Shown here in pieces: positions 1 to 6,055 of a DNA stretch of 13,411 nt (its first letter is position 1; each line of letters opens with the position of its first letter). The notes below the pieces were generated by a model that saw only the letters and a program-made list of their open reading frames with translations, was not told where the DNA came from and searched no databases. The stretch comes from Clostridia bacterium (GTDB lineage: Bacteria; Bacillota; Clostridia; Christensenellales; UBA1242), in the NCBI GenBank assembly GCA_017399515.1, contig JAFQBZ010000098.1, forward strand, positions 1 to 13,411. Reading direction: 5' to 3'. Both the position numbers and the translations under genes were made by a program.

Positions 1-696
1 ACTTACAGCAAGTTTAATGTCTGCAGATTTGTGAATGATTGCAGGAACATTTCCAGGTCCAACACCAATTGCAGGCTTTCCTGAACTATAAGCAGCCTTA
101 ACCATTGCAGGACCACCTGTTGCTAAAATTATGTTACAACTTTTCATAACAAGACTTGAAAGTGGAACGCTTGGCTCATCAATCCAACCAATAATATTTT
201 TTGGAGCACCTGCTTTAACAGCAGCCTCAAGTAAAATTCTAGCAGTTTCAATTGTGCAATTTTTTGCTCTTGGGTGTGGGCTGATGATAATGCCGTTTCT
301 TGTTTTCAAGGCTAAAAGCACTTTAAAAATAACGGTTGAAGTTGGGTTTGTTGTTGGAACGATTGCAGCAATAATACCAATTGGGTCAGCAATTCTTGCA
401 TAACCATAAGCCTTATCTTCTTCAACAACACCAACTGTTTTAGTGTCTTTGTATGCGTTATAAATATATTCAGAAGCAAAATGGTTTTTAATAACCTTGT
501 CTTCCATAACGCCCATACCTGTTTCTTCGTGAGCCATTTTTGCTAGGTTGATTCTATTGTCGTTAGCAACCATAGCAACTGCTTTAAAAATTTTGTCAAC
601 TTGTTCTTGAGTGTAAGTTGAATACTCTTTTTGAGCAGCCTTAATTTGCTTTATTTGCGCAAGCAATGACTCTTCATCTTTAACATAAATATCCAT
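1..696 (-). CDS. adhE: Aldehyde-alcohol dehydrogenase AdhE, N-terminal part (runs off the window)
   Basis: This is the first 232 codons of a gene whose 3' end lies outside the window. The protein should reduce acetyl-CoA to acetaldehyde and then, through a C-terminal iron alcohol dehydrogenase domain not seen here, to ethanol, reoxidising NADH in fermentation. The visible part is the aldehyde dehydrogenase domain, with AdhE-typical stretches EETGMGVMEDKVIKNH, PTTNPTSTVIFK, KTRNGIIISPHPRAKNC, GWIDEPS, ILATGGPAMV and SGKPAIGVGPGN. The catalytic cysteine (near residue 245 in relatives) falls just outside. The ATG at 696-694 is preceded by AAAAGGAGA. A monofunctional CoA-acylating aldehyde dehydrogenase cannot be fully excluded without the C-terminus, but the similarity is to the bifunctional enzyme. 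It is transcribed alone, with the spo0A terminator upstream. Confidence 0.93.
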   Translation of the reverse strand, partial: MDIYVKDEESLLAQIKQIKAAQKEYSTYTQEQVDKIFKAVAMVANDNRINLAKMAHEETGMGVMEDKVIKNHFASEYIYNAYKDTKTVGVVEEDKAYGYARIADPIGIIAAIVPTTNPTSTVIFKVLLALKTRNGIIISPHPRAKNCTIETARILLEAAVKAGAPKNIIGWIDEPSVPLSSLVMKSCNIILATGGPAMVKAAYSSGKPAIGVGPGNVPAIIHKSADIKLAVS

Positions 697-729
697 AATT
701 TCGGTCTCCTTTTTTTTGCTTACCCGACT

Positions 730-758
730 ATTTTATACAAATAAATCGAAAAAGTCTA
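730..758 (-). promoter_or_regulatory. Candidate adhE promoter
   Basis: On the minus strand a -35-like TAGACT (758-753) is separated by 17 bp from a -10 TAAAAT (735-730). This leaves an untranslated leader of roughly 25-30 bases before the ribosome binding site. The -35 matches the consensus at only four of six bases, so activation or alternative spacing is possible. Confidence 0.5.
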
Positions 759-761
759 ACG

Positions 762-780
762 AATATAAATATTTTATATT
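762..780. repeat. Perfect A/T palindrome upstream of adhE
   Basis: AATATAAA (762-769) and TTTATATT (773-780) form a perfect 8-bp inverted repeat around TAT, only 3 bp upstream of the candidate adhE -35. It could be an operator. It does not match the Rex redox-repressor consensus often found at adhE. In A/T-rich DNA a repeat of this quality can also arise by chance. Confidence 0.4.
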
Positions 781-829
781 AAAAAAGCCCATAAAATAAC
801 TAGTTTTAGGCAAAATCACCCAAAAAAAT

Positions 830-849
830 AAAGTGCATAACTGCACTTT
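830..849 (-). terminator. Terminator of spo0A
   Basis: Stem AAAGTGCA (830-837) with TGCACTTT (842-849) and a 4-base loop. On the minus strand it is followed by a T-run (829-822). It begins 7 bases past the spo0A stop codon and separates spo0A from adhE. Confidence 0.85.
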
Positions 850-855
850 TTCTTT

Positions 856-1617
856 TTAATTGACATCTAACAGCATTTTATCAGCCACTAATGCAATAAA
901 TTCACCATTGGTTGGTTTTTCATTGTTTGCATAAATTGTAAGCCCAAATATGCTGTTTATATTTTCAATTTTGCCCCTATTCCAAGCCACTTCAATGGCG
1001 TGCCTGATTGCCCTTTCAACCTTTGAAGCCGAAGTATCAAACTTTTCAGCAATAGATGGATATAACTTTTTTGTGATTGAGTTAATAATATCAGGGTCTT
1101 CCATTGCAAGTTTAATTGCTTCTCTTAAAAACTGATAGCCTTTAATGTGAGCAGGAATGCCAACGGTTATAAATATGTTGGTGATTCTTTCTTCCACTTC
1201 TCTGCCGGTAAGCATTGACGCACCGCCAGCAACCTTGAGTTTTGTTGGTGCAAGCAAATCTTTCACTCTTTTTGAAAGCACATCTGTGCTAACAGGCTTT
1301 AAGATGTAATAATCAACACCCATTGAAATTGCCTTGTTGATAAAAGTTTCACTGCAAAGTGAAGTGATGACAATTATCTTGGTTTTATAGCCAGCATTTT
1401 TGATTGTTTCAATAACTTCAAAACCATCACTGCCCTCAAGCACCAAATCAAGAATTACAATATCATATTCTTTATCTTTAACAAAATTAATTGCGTCTTT
1501 TCCACTTCTAGTGTTTTCAATCACATAAAAGTCGTTGTCTTTTGTAAGTTTTTCACAAATCAATTTTGATTCTTCTTCGTTATCATTTGCAATAAGCAGA
1601 TTAAAATTTTTCTCCAT
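856..1617 (-). CDS. spo0A: Spo0A, sporulation master response regulator
   Basis: This 253-residue protein is close to the usual Spo0A length. Residues about 5-125 form a receiver domain with phosphoacceptor D57 (VILDLVL), T85 and K107-P108. Residues about 135-250 form the Spo0A effector domain. That domain contains the near-invariant GIPAHIKGYQFLREAI (153-168) and the DNA-recognition segment SKVERAIRHAIEVAWNRG (198-215), and ends KPTNGEFIALVADK. When phosphorylated by a phosphorelay or histidine kinase it binds 0A boxes and controls entry into sporulation and related stationary-phase programmes. One oddity is that the metal-binding acidic pair, usually DD, reads N11-D12. The start is supported by AAGGAAG upstream. 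The gene has its own terminators on both sides and a remarkable array of its own binding sites upstream, suggesting autoregulation. Confidence 0.96.
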   Translation of the reverse strand: MEKNFNLLIANDNEEESKLICEKLTKDNDFYVIENTRSGKDAINFVKDKEYDIVILDLVLEGSDGFEVIETIKNAGYKTKIIVITSLCSETFINKAISMGVDYYILKPVSTDVLSKRVKDLLAPTKLKVAGGASMLTGREVEERITNIFITVGIPAHIKGYQFLREAIKLAMEDPDIINSITKKLYPSIAEKFDTSASKVERAIRHAIEVAWNRGKIENINSIFGLTIYANNEKPTNGEFIALVADKMLLDVN

Positions 1618-1667
1618 AAAAAACTTCCTTGAAAATTTTATTTTTTGCTAAAAATCGCAACACGAAA

Positions 1668-1696
1668 ATTTTAGCATCTTTTAATCTATTATCGCA
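1668..1696 (-). promoter_or_regulatory. Candidate spo0A promoter elements
   Basis: Two extended -10 elements can be read on the minus strand: TGC-GATAAT (1696-1688) and TGC-TAAAAT (1676-1668). Neither has a good -35. For the first, the -35 position (about 1711-1716) abuts the 0A-box array, as expected for a promoter activated by Spo0A rather than one with a strong intrinsic -35. Which one is used cannot be decided from sequence. Confidence 0.45.
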
Positions 1697-1713
1697 AAGA
1701 TTCACAAATTTTG

Positions 1714-1763
1714 TTTTGTTGAATTTTGTCTTATTTTGACTTGTTTTGTCGAATATTGTCTAA
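1714..1763. promoter_or_regulatory. Array of five 0A-box-like decamers upstream of spo0A
   Basis: Five consecutive 10-bp units start at 1714, 1724, 1734, 1744 and 1754: TTTTGTTGAA, TTTTGTCTTA, TTTTGACTTG, TTTTGTCGAA and TATTGTCTAA. The fourth contains a perfect match to the known Spo0A box TTTGTCRAA, and the others are degenerate versions. The exact 10-bp phase puts all units on one face of the helix, matching the tandem 10-bp arrangement known for Spo0A dimers. The array lies about 97-146 bp upstream of the spo0A start codon. Confidence 0.8.
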
Positions 1764-1793
1764 ATGCATTATTTCTCTCGAATATAATAAAAA

Positions 1794-1817
1794 AAATTGC
1801 TGAAAAGTCAGCAATTT
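1794..1817 (-). terminator. Terminator of the zinc-ribbon gene
   Basis: Stem AAATTGCTGA (1794-1803) with TCAGCAATTT (1808-1817) around AAAG, followed on the minus strand by a T-run (1796-1788). It isolates spo0A and its 0A-box array from upstream transcription. Confidence 0.85.
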
Positions 1818-1849
1818 CGTAAAAATTTTTGTTTTTAAAATCCAATAAA

Positions 1850-2248
1850 TTATTGTCTAAAATTATTGATAACCTTGATTGATCTTCTGCACTCTTTGCA
1901 CATTGATGGTCTAAAGAAACCTTTCTCTTTAAAGAACTTTTGTTCACTTGCCTCCCACACCCATTCTTTGCCACATTTTTTGCAAGTCAAGGTTTTATCT
2001 TCAAAAGTGTTAGCGCGTCTTTCTTTTTCGGCTTCCCACTCAAGTCTTCTTCTTTCTTTCTCTGCTTCCCATTCAAGGCGTTTTTGTTCTTTCATTTCAA
2101 GATATGCCTGATGTCTTTGCTCTTTTTCAATGCGAAGTTTTTCTTGATATTCAATTCTTTCTTGCTCTCTTTTTTTTGCTTCTTCTGCAAGTCTGGCATC
2201 TTCTTCTGCTAAAAGTTCAGCCATTGTATATTTCTTTTCTTCTTCCAT
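1850..2248 (-). CDS. Coiled-coil protein with C-terminal zinc ribbon
   Basis: A 132-residue protein. Residues about 10-80 are almost entirely Glu, Lys, Arg, Ala, Leu and Gln and should form one long charged helix or coiled coil. They include a perfect 11-residue tandem duplication, RLEWEAEKERR, at 57-67 and 68-78. Residues about 84-122 form a zinc ribbon with C89-x2-C92 and C117-x2-C120. The surrounding DKTLTCKKCGKEW, EQKFFKEKGF and MCKECR resemble the probable zinc-ribbon family (zf-Tbcl, Pfam PF13451) found in Firmicutes. Its role is unknown; nucleic-acid or protein binding is only an inference. The start is supported by AGGAGA upstream. The gene is monocistronic, with its own promoter and terminator. 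Confidence 0.85.
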   Translation of the reverse strand: MEEEKKYTMAELLAEEDARLAEEAKKREQERIEYQEKLRIEKEQRHQAYLEMKEQKRLEWEAEKERRRLEWEAEKERRANTFEDKTLTCKKCGKEWVWEASEQKFFKEKGFFRPSMCKECRRSIKVINNFRQ

Positions 2249-2280
2249 TTTTGTCTCCTAAATTATTGCTCGGTGATTAT

Positions 2281-2309
2281 ATATTAGCATAAAATTTATA
2301 AGTAATCAA
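2281..2309 (-). promoter_or_regulatory. Promoter of the zinc-ribbon gene
   Basis: On the minus strand TTGATT (2309-2304), a 17-bp spacer, and an extended -10 TGC-TAATAT (2289-2281). This is a good sigma-A-type promoter giving a leader of about 25-30 bases. Confidence 0.65.
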
Positions 2310-2358
2310 TAACAATTTGCCCAAACTTCAAAAGGCATTTAATTTTTAACAAACAGAC

Positions 2359-2437
2359 AAAAAACGCAAAAAAATGGTGTATTATGTGAAACATAACACC
2401 TTATTTTTTCAAGATTTAGAGCAAATTTGCGTTTTTT
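2359..2437. repeat. Long nested inverted repeat in an intergenic region
   Basis: Perfect 12-bp outer arms AAAAAACGCAAA (2359-2370) and TTTGCGTTTTTT (2426-2437) enclose a second hairpin: GGTG (2376-2379) plus TTATG (2382-2386) pair with CATAA (2392-2396) plus CACC (2397-2400) around TGAAA. No target-site duplication, promoter or ORF is seen with it. It could be a small structured RNA, a MITE-like remnant or a second terminator behind the Nudix gene. Confidence 0.5.
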
Positions 2438-2460
2438 ATCAAATTCAACCGGCAAATAAA

Positions 2461-2483
2461 AAATGCCGAACAAGTCGGCATTT
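2461..2483 (-). terminator. Terminator of the Nudix gene
   Basis: Stem AAATGCCGA (2461-2469) with TCGGCATTT (2475-2483), loop ACAAG, followed by T-rich sequence on the minus strand. It starts two bases after the stop codon. Confidence 0.88.
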
Positions 2484-2485
2484 TT

Positions 2486-2956
2486 TTAAAAGTCACTTTC
2501 AAGTTTTATAACACTTGAAACAGATTCAAATCTGTCACCCACAAAATTTTTGTCGGCGTTATAATCTTTCAAAATTCTCTCTTTGATTTCTGGTGGAACT
2601 AAATTTGTTTCAGCAAGTTTTTCAAATGCAATTTGCATTGGGTTGTAAACACCCTTTCCATTGTCTGCCGCAAACTCTTCACCTGTGCCGGTTCCAAGTT
2701 TTCCAGAAACCCAATCACAATAATAAATGTGTTGAATTGTTTTTGTGTCTTCTAAAACATATAGTTTTTTGATTGGCTCAACTGAAATTCCAAATTCTTC
2801 AATGCATTCTCTTTTCACACATTCGTGTTCGGTTTCAGTGCCTTCCATTCCTCCACCAGGAAGTGTGTAATACTCGTTTCCATTTTTGTTTCGATACATA
2901 ACAACTAGTCCGTCATCGTTAATAATTATTGCTCGTGCGCTTATTCTTTTTTCCAT
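2486..2956 (-). CDS. Nudix hydrolase
   Basis: A 156-residue protein with a perfect Nudix box G-x5-E-x7-R-E-x2-E-E-x-G at residues 35-57 (G35, E41, R49-E50, E53-E54, G56). It follows the typical beta-strand start ISARAIIINDDGLVVMYR and LPGGG. Nudix enzymes use these glutamates to bind Mg2+ and cleave nucleoside diphosphates linked to another moiety. The substrate (sanitised dNTP, NADH, ADP-ribose or other) cannot be told from sequence. An extra C-terminal stretch after about residue 120 has no recognised motif. AAAGGAAAT lies upstream of the ATG. It is divergent from the helicase gene and shares the overlapping -35 region with it. Confidence 0.93.
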   Translation of the reverse strand: MEKRISARAIIINDDGLVVMYRNKNGNEYYTLPGGGMEGTETEHECVKRECIEEFGISVEPIKKLYVLEDTKTIQHIYYCDWVSGKLGTGTGEEFAADNGKGVYNPMQIAFEKLAETNLVPPEIKERILKDYNADKNFVGDRFESVSSVIKLESDF

Positions 2957-2998
2957 TTTTTATTTCCTTTTTTTACCTTTAACTTTCTAGCCTATTTC

Positions 2999-3026
2999 AT
3001 TATAAGACTCTCAAAAAAATTGTCAA
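2999..3026 (-). promoter_or_regulatory. Promoter of the Nudix gene
   Basis: On the minus strand a consensus TTGACA (3026-3021), a 16-bp spacer and a consensus TATAAT (3004-2999). Its -35 overlaps the -35 of the helicase promoter on the other strand. Confidence 0.8.
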
Positions 3027-3048
3027 CTATAATTGGTTTTGATATAAT
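3020..3048 (+). promoter_or_regulatory. Promoter of the helicase gene
   Basis: TTGTCA (3020-3025), a 17-bp spacer and TATAAT (3043-3048). Transcription should start near 3055, only about two bases before the ATG at 3057, which implies a leaderless or nearly leaderless mRNA. Confidence 0.78.
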
Positions 3049-3056
3049 CAAGGTGT

Positions 3057-5753
3057 ATGGAAAAATTAAATTTTAGCAAAGTGCAATTTAAAGGCACATT
3101 TAGAGATTATCAACAAACCGTTCTTGACAACTCTAACAAATATCTCAAAAACGGAAAAATTCATATTGTGGCAGCACCAGGGAGCGGAAAAACCATTTTA
3201 GGTCTTGAACTTATTTCAAGACTTAGAGAGCCTGCCCTTATTTTTTCGCCAACAATCACAATCAAAAATCAATGGAAATCGCGTTTTGATATGTTTGTTT
3301 CTAGTGAAAAAGAAAATGATGAATTGTTCTCATTAAATCTTAAAGAACCTTTACTTTTCACATCAACCACCTATCAAAGTTTGCATTCTGCAATGAATAA
3401 ACTTAAAAAAGGCACAAAAGAAACACTTGATAGTGATGATGAATCTCTTGAAGAAGAACAACAAGATGAAAACTTTGAAGATTTTGACCTTATTGCAACT
3501 GTAAAAAACAAAGGCATCAAAACCATTTGTTTAGATGAAGCACACCACTTAAGAAATGAATGGCACAAGGCACTTATTGAATTTTTGAGTGCTCTTGGCA
3601 GTGATATTAAAATTATTGCCTTAACCGCAACCCCGCCTTATGATTCTGATGACAATGAATGGAATAAATATATTTCACTTTGCGGCGAAATTGACCAAGA
3701 AGTTCTTGTTCCTGAACTTGTGCAAAAAAAGAATCTTTGCAAACATCAAGACTTTGTTTATTGCAACTTTCCAACAGAAAAAGAAATTGAAGTTGCAAAA
3801 AAATATCAAGAAAAAACAGAACTTGCAATCAAAGAAATTGCTGAAAGCGAAGCATTTCAAAACATTATGCTACTTTCCGTCACCCACTTTGAAACGAATA
3901 TTGACAAATTTCTTGAATATTTGCCGATGTTTTCAGGGGCTTACACTATTGCTGAACACTTTGCAATTCCTACAAACGCCAAAGTTTTGAAATATTTAAA
4001 AAACAAGACAACTTTAAACACTTACTCTCTTTCAGTGGTTTTAAAATGGCTTAATGATTTAAAAACAAATGCCAAATTTTATGGCGAAGAATATTACATT
4101 TCTTTTGAAACCATTTTGAAAGAATATGGCTTGATTTCTAAAAATAAGATATATCTTGGTTCAAACCCAAAAATAAATAAAGAAATTATGACCAGCCAAA
4201 GCAAAATGCAAAGCATTCTTGAAATCATAAAGCACGAAAAAGACAACCTTAAAGCCGACCTTCGAATGCTCATTTTAACTGACTATATCAAAAAAGCCGG
4301 AATGAAAGCCATTGGCACCGAAAATGATATCGACAACATTTCAGTTGTCAGCATTTTTGAGTATGCAAGACGCCAAAACCCTGAAACCAATCTTGCAGTG
4401 CTTTGTGGAACTCTTGTGATTATTCGAAACAACATTTTAAAAGAATTTGAACAAACCTGCAAAAATCACGGCTGCAAATATACCCTTAAGCCACTTGAAA
4501 ACACTGATTATGTTGAATGTGTGTTTATTGGTGTTAACAACAAAAACAAAGTAAACATTGTGACCGAACTTTTTCAAGCGGGACACATTCAAATTGTAAT
4601 CGGCACAAAATCACTTCTTGGTGAAGGTTGGGATTCCCCTAACATCAACTCACTGATTTTTGCTAGTTTTGTTGGAAGTTTTATGCTTTCAAACCAAGTT
4701 CGTGGCAGAGCCATTCGTGTTGATAAAAACCAGCCAAACAAAATTTCAAACATTTGGCACCTTGTAACTGTTATGCCAAACGAAAATAATTCAAGTGAAG
4801 ACATTTGCAGTTATAACCTGACAGATTATCAAACATTAGAGCGCAGATTTAAAACCTTTTTAGCGCCAAATTACGAAACAAACGAAATTGAATACGGAAT
4901 TGAAAGATGTCAAGTTCCTCTCACCTTTAATCAGGAAAATTTGCCTGAATATAATGAGAAGATTATGACTCTTGCTGCTGACCGTGAAAACACTTCAAAA
5001 TCTTGGGACATTGCACTTGGAAATGGACCAAGTGAAGTGATTCAAGGAAACATTGTTAAATCAAAAGCCAAAGCACCATTTATTGGGCTTTATGACTTTT
5101 TGAAGCCAGCATTTAAGTTATCAATATTTGCAATAGCCTTAATGCTTGTTAACTTGATAATCAAAAATCAAACATTTAAAGCATTATCAATAACAGTTGT
5201 TGCCGTTGGGCTTGCATTTCTTGTTTTAAGACAAGTTTACTATGTTTTTAACACACGAAACTTAAAATGTTTAATCAAGTCACTCTCAAGTGCTGTTTTG
5301 AAATCGTTAAAACGAGATGATGTCATCAATTTTGGTGCTAAAGTTAAGATTAAACCTTTTGAAAATGATAAATCTAGTGTTTTCTATTCCCTTGTTAAAA
5401 CCGAAAACAAAGAACAGTCAAACATCTTTTTGAAAGCAATGCAAGAAATTTTAGGACCTGTTCAAGACCCAAGATATATTCTTGTTAAGAAAAAAATCAT
5501 TTCAAAAAATTTCAGGCTTTCAATTTGCGTGCCAAAACTTATTGGTTCAAACAAAGATAAAACCACATATTTCAATAAATGCATTAAAAGAAGAATGGGC
5601 TTATATTTAGGTGTTTACACCAGAACCGATGATGGTTTTAAAGTGCTTCAAAAAGTTAAAAACTTGTCTTATTTCAACAACTGCTTTGAACTCACAACAA
5701 AATCGGTTGTGAAAAAAGGCAAACAACTTCCAAAAGCACCATTTAAAAAATAA
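3057..5753 (+). CDS. SF2 DEAH-type helicase with C-terminal membrane hairpin
   Basis: An 898-residue superfamily 2 helicase or translocase. Visible motifs are F-x-G-T-F-R-D-Y-Q (12-19, before motif I), Walker A AAPGSGKT (39-46), the Ia-like IFSPTITIKNQW (62-73), DEAH at 160-163, motif III LTATPP (189-194), motif V GTKSLLGEGWD (516-526) and motif VI QVRGRAIR (547-554). An acidic linker (about 122-143) precedes DEAH, and about 220 residues separate the two RecA-like halves. After the motor, residues about 686-702 and 707-731 are strongly hydrophobic and look like two transmembrane helices; a basic tail of about 165 residues follows. A membrane-anchored SF2 motor is unusual and hints at DNA or RNA processing at the envelope, possibly defence. 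The ATG lies just 3 bases after AAGG, and no later in-frame start precedes the motor. The substrate is unknown. Confidence 0.88.
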   Translation: MEKLNFSKVQFKGTFRDYQQTVLDNSNKYLKNGKIHIVAAPGSGKTILGLELISRLREPALIFSPTITIKNQWKSRFDMFVSSEKENDELFSLNLKEPLLFTSTTYQSLHSAMNKLKKGTKETLDSDDESLEEEQQDENFEDFDLIATVKNKGIKTICLDEAHHLRNEWHKALIEFLSALGSDIKIIALTATPPYDSDDNEWNKYISLCGEIDQEVLVPELVQKKNLCKHQDFVYCNFPTEKEIEVAKKYQEKTELAIKEIAESEAFQNIMLLSVTHFETNIDKFLEYLPMFSGAYTIAEHFAIPTNAKVLKYLKNKTTLNTYSLSVVLKWLNDLKTNAKFYGEEYYISFETILKEYGLISKNKIYLGSNPKINKEIMTSQSKMQSILEIIKHEKDNLKADLRMLILTDYIKKAGMKAIGTENDIDNISVVSIFEYARRQNPETNLAVLCGTLVIIRNNILKEFEQTCKNHGCKYTLKPLENTDYVECVFIGVNNKNKVNIVTELFQAGHIQIVIGTKSLLGEGWDSPNINSLIFASFVGSFMLSNQVRGRAIRVDKNQPNKISNIWHLVTVMPNENNSSEDICSYNLTDYQTLERRFKTFLAPNYETNEIEYGIERCQVPLTFNQENLPEYNEKIMTLAADRENTSKSWDIALGNGPSEVIQGNIVKSKAKAPFIGLYDFLKPAFKLSIFAIALMLVNLIIKNQTFKALSITVVAVGLAFLVLRQVYYVFNTRNLKCLIKSLSSAVLKSLKRDDVINFGAKVKIKPFENDKSSVFYSLVKTENKEQSNIFLKAMQEILGPVQDPRYILVKKKIISKNFRLSICVPKLIGSNKDKTTYFNKCIKRRMGLYLGVYTRTDDGFKVLQKVKNLSYFNNCFELTTKSVVKKGKQLPKAPFKK

Positions 5754-5758
5754 TAAAC

Positions 5759-5783
5759 AAAAACAGGGCTTGTCCCTGTTTTT
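5759..5783 (+). terminator. Terminator of the helicase gene
   Basis: Stem AAAAACAGGG (5759-5768) with CCCTGTTTTT (5774-5783), loop CTTGT. It lies 5 bases after the stop codon and ends in a T-run. Confidence 0.9.
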
Positions 5784-5818
5784 ATTATGCACACATATAA
5801 AACCAATTTATGCCTATA

Positions 5819-5847
5819 TTGACAAATATAAAAAGTTATGATATAAT
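5819..5847 (+). promoter_or_regulatory. Consensus promoter of the two-gene operon
   Basis: Perfect TTGACA (5819-5824) and TATAAT (5842-5847) with a 17-bp spacer. This is the strongest-looking promoter in the window. It gives a leader of about 37 bases before the ATG at 5891. Confidence 0.88.
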
Positions 5848-5890
5848 AAGTCAGTGTAATTTAAAAATGTAATTTTTAAGGAGATTTGTT

Positions 5891-6055
5891 ATGGATAAAA
5901 TATTCACAATCGATAACGAAATTGAAGAAGTTTTAAAACTGATTGAAAATGACAAATCTGTGATAAACAAATTAAGTGTTAAAGAACTTGAAATTTTAGA
6001 TGAATATTTAAGTGACAAGAAACAATATTTAACCGAAGAAATTGGAGAAGAATAA
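5891..6055 (+). CDS. Small acidic helical protein, unknown
   Basis: A 54-residue ORF starting MDKIFTIDNEIEEVLKLI, preceded by a strong AAGGAG (5878-5883) and a consensus promoter. It is rich in Glu, Asp, Lys, Leu and Ile, has no cysteine, no signal peptide and no hydrophobic segment, and should fold as two short helices. Its stop codon TAA shares its last base with the ATG of the next gene (TAATG), so the two are translationally coupled and probably work together. I recognise no family. A partner, chaperone or antitoxin-like role for the larger downstream protein is speculation. Confidence 0.75.
   Translation: MDKIFTIDNEIEEVLKLIENDKSVINKLSVKELEILDEYLSDKKQYLTEEIGEE

Noticed and set aside
131..403. 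90-codon open frame on the + strand inside adhE
   Set aside because: It is antisense to a clearly recognisable AdhE reading frame and its protein resembles nothing; no ribosome binding site.
762..780. Rex redox-repressor operator at adhE
   Set aside because: The palindrome AATATAAA-TAT-TTTATATT does not fit the TTGTTAA...TTAACAA-type Rex site; kept only as an unassigned palindrome.
1702..1974. 90-codon minus-strand open frame overlapping the zinc-ribbon gene
   Set aside because: It runs through the zinc-ribbon coding region in another frame, then through a terminator and the 0A-box array. The product has no family features.
2359..2437. Insertion sequence or complete mobile element
   Set aside because: No transposase frame and no direct repeats flanking the inverted arms.
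3020..3030. 0A box in the Nudix/helicase divergent promoter
   Set aside because: ATTGTCAAC only partly matches TTTGTCRAA, is single and unphased, and is fully explained as overlapping -35 elements.
3640..3990. 116-codon + strand open frame inside the helicase gene
   Set aside because: Shadow frame of the helicase; low-complexity Lys/Leu/Phe-rich product and no ribosome binding site.
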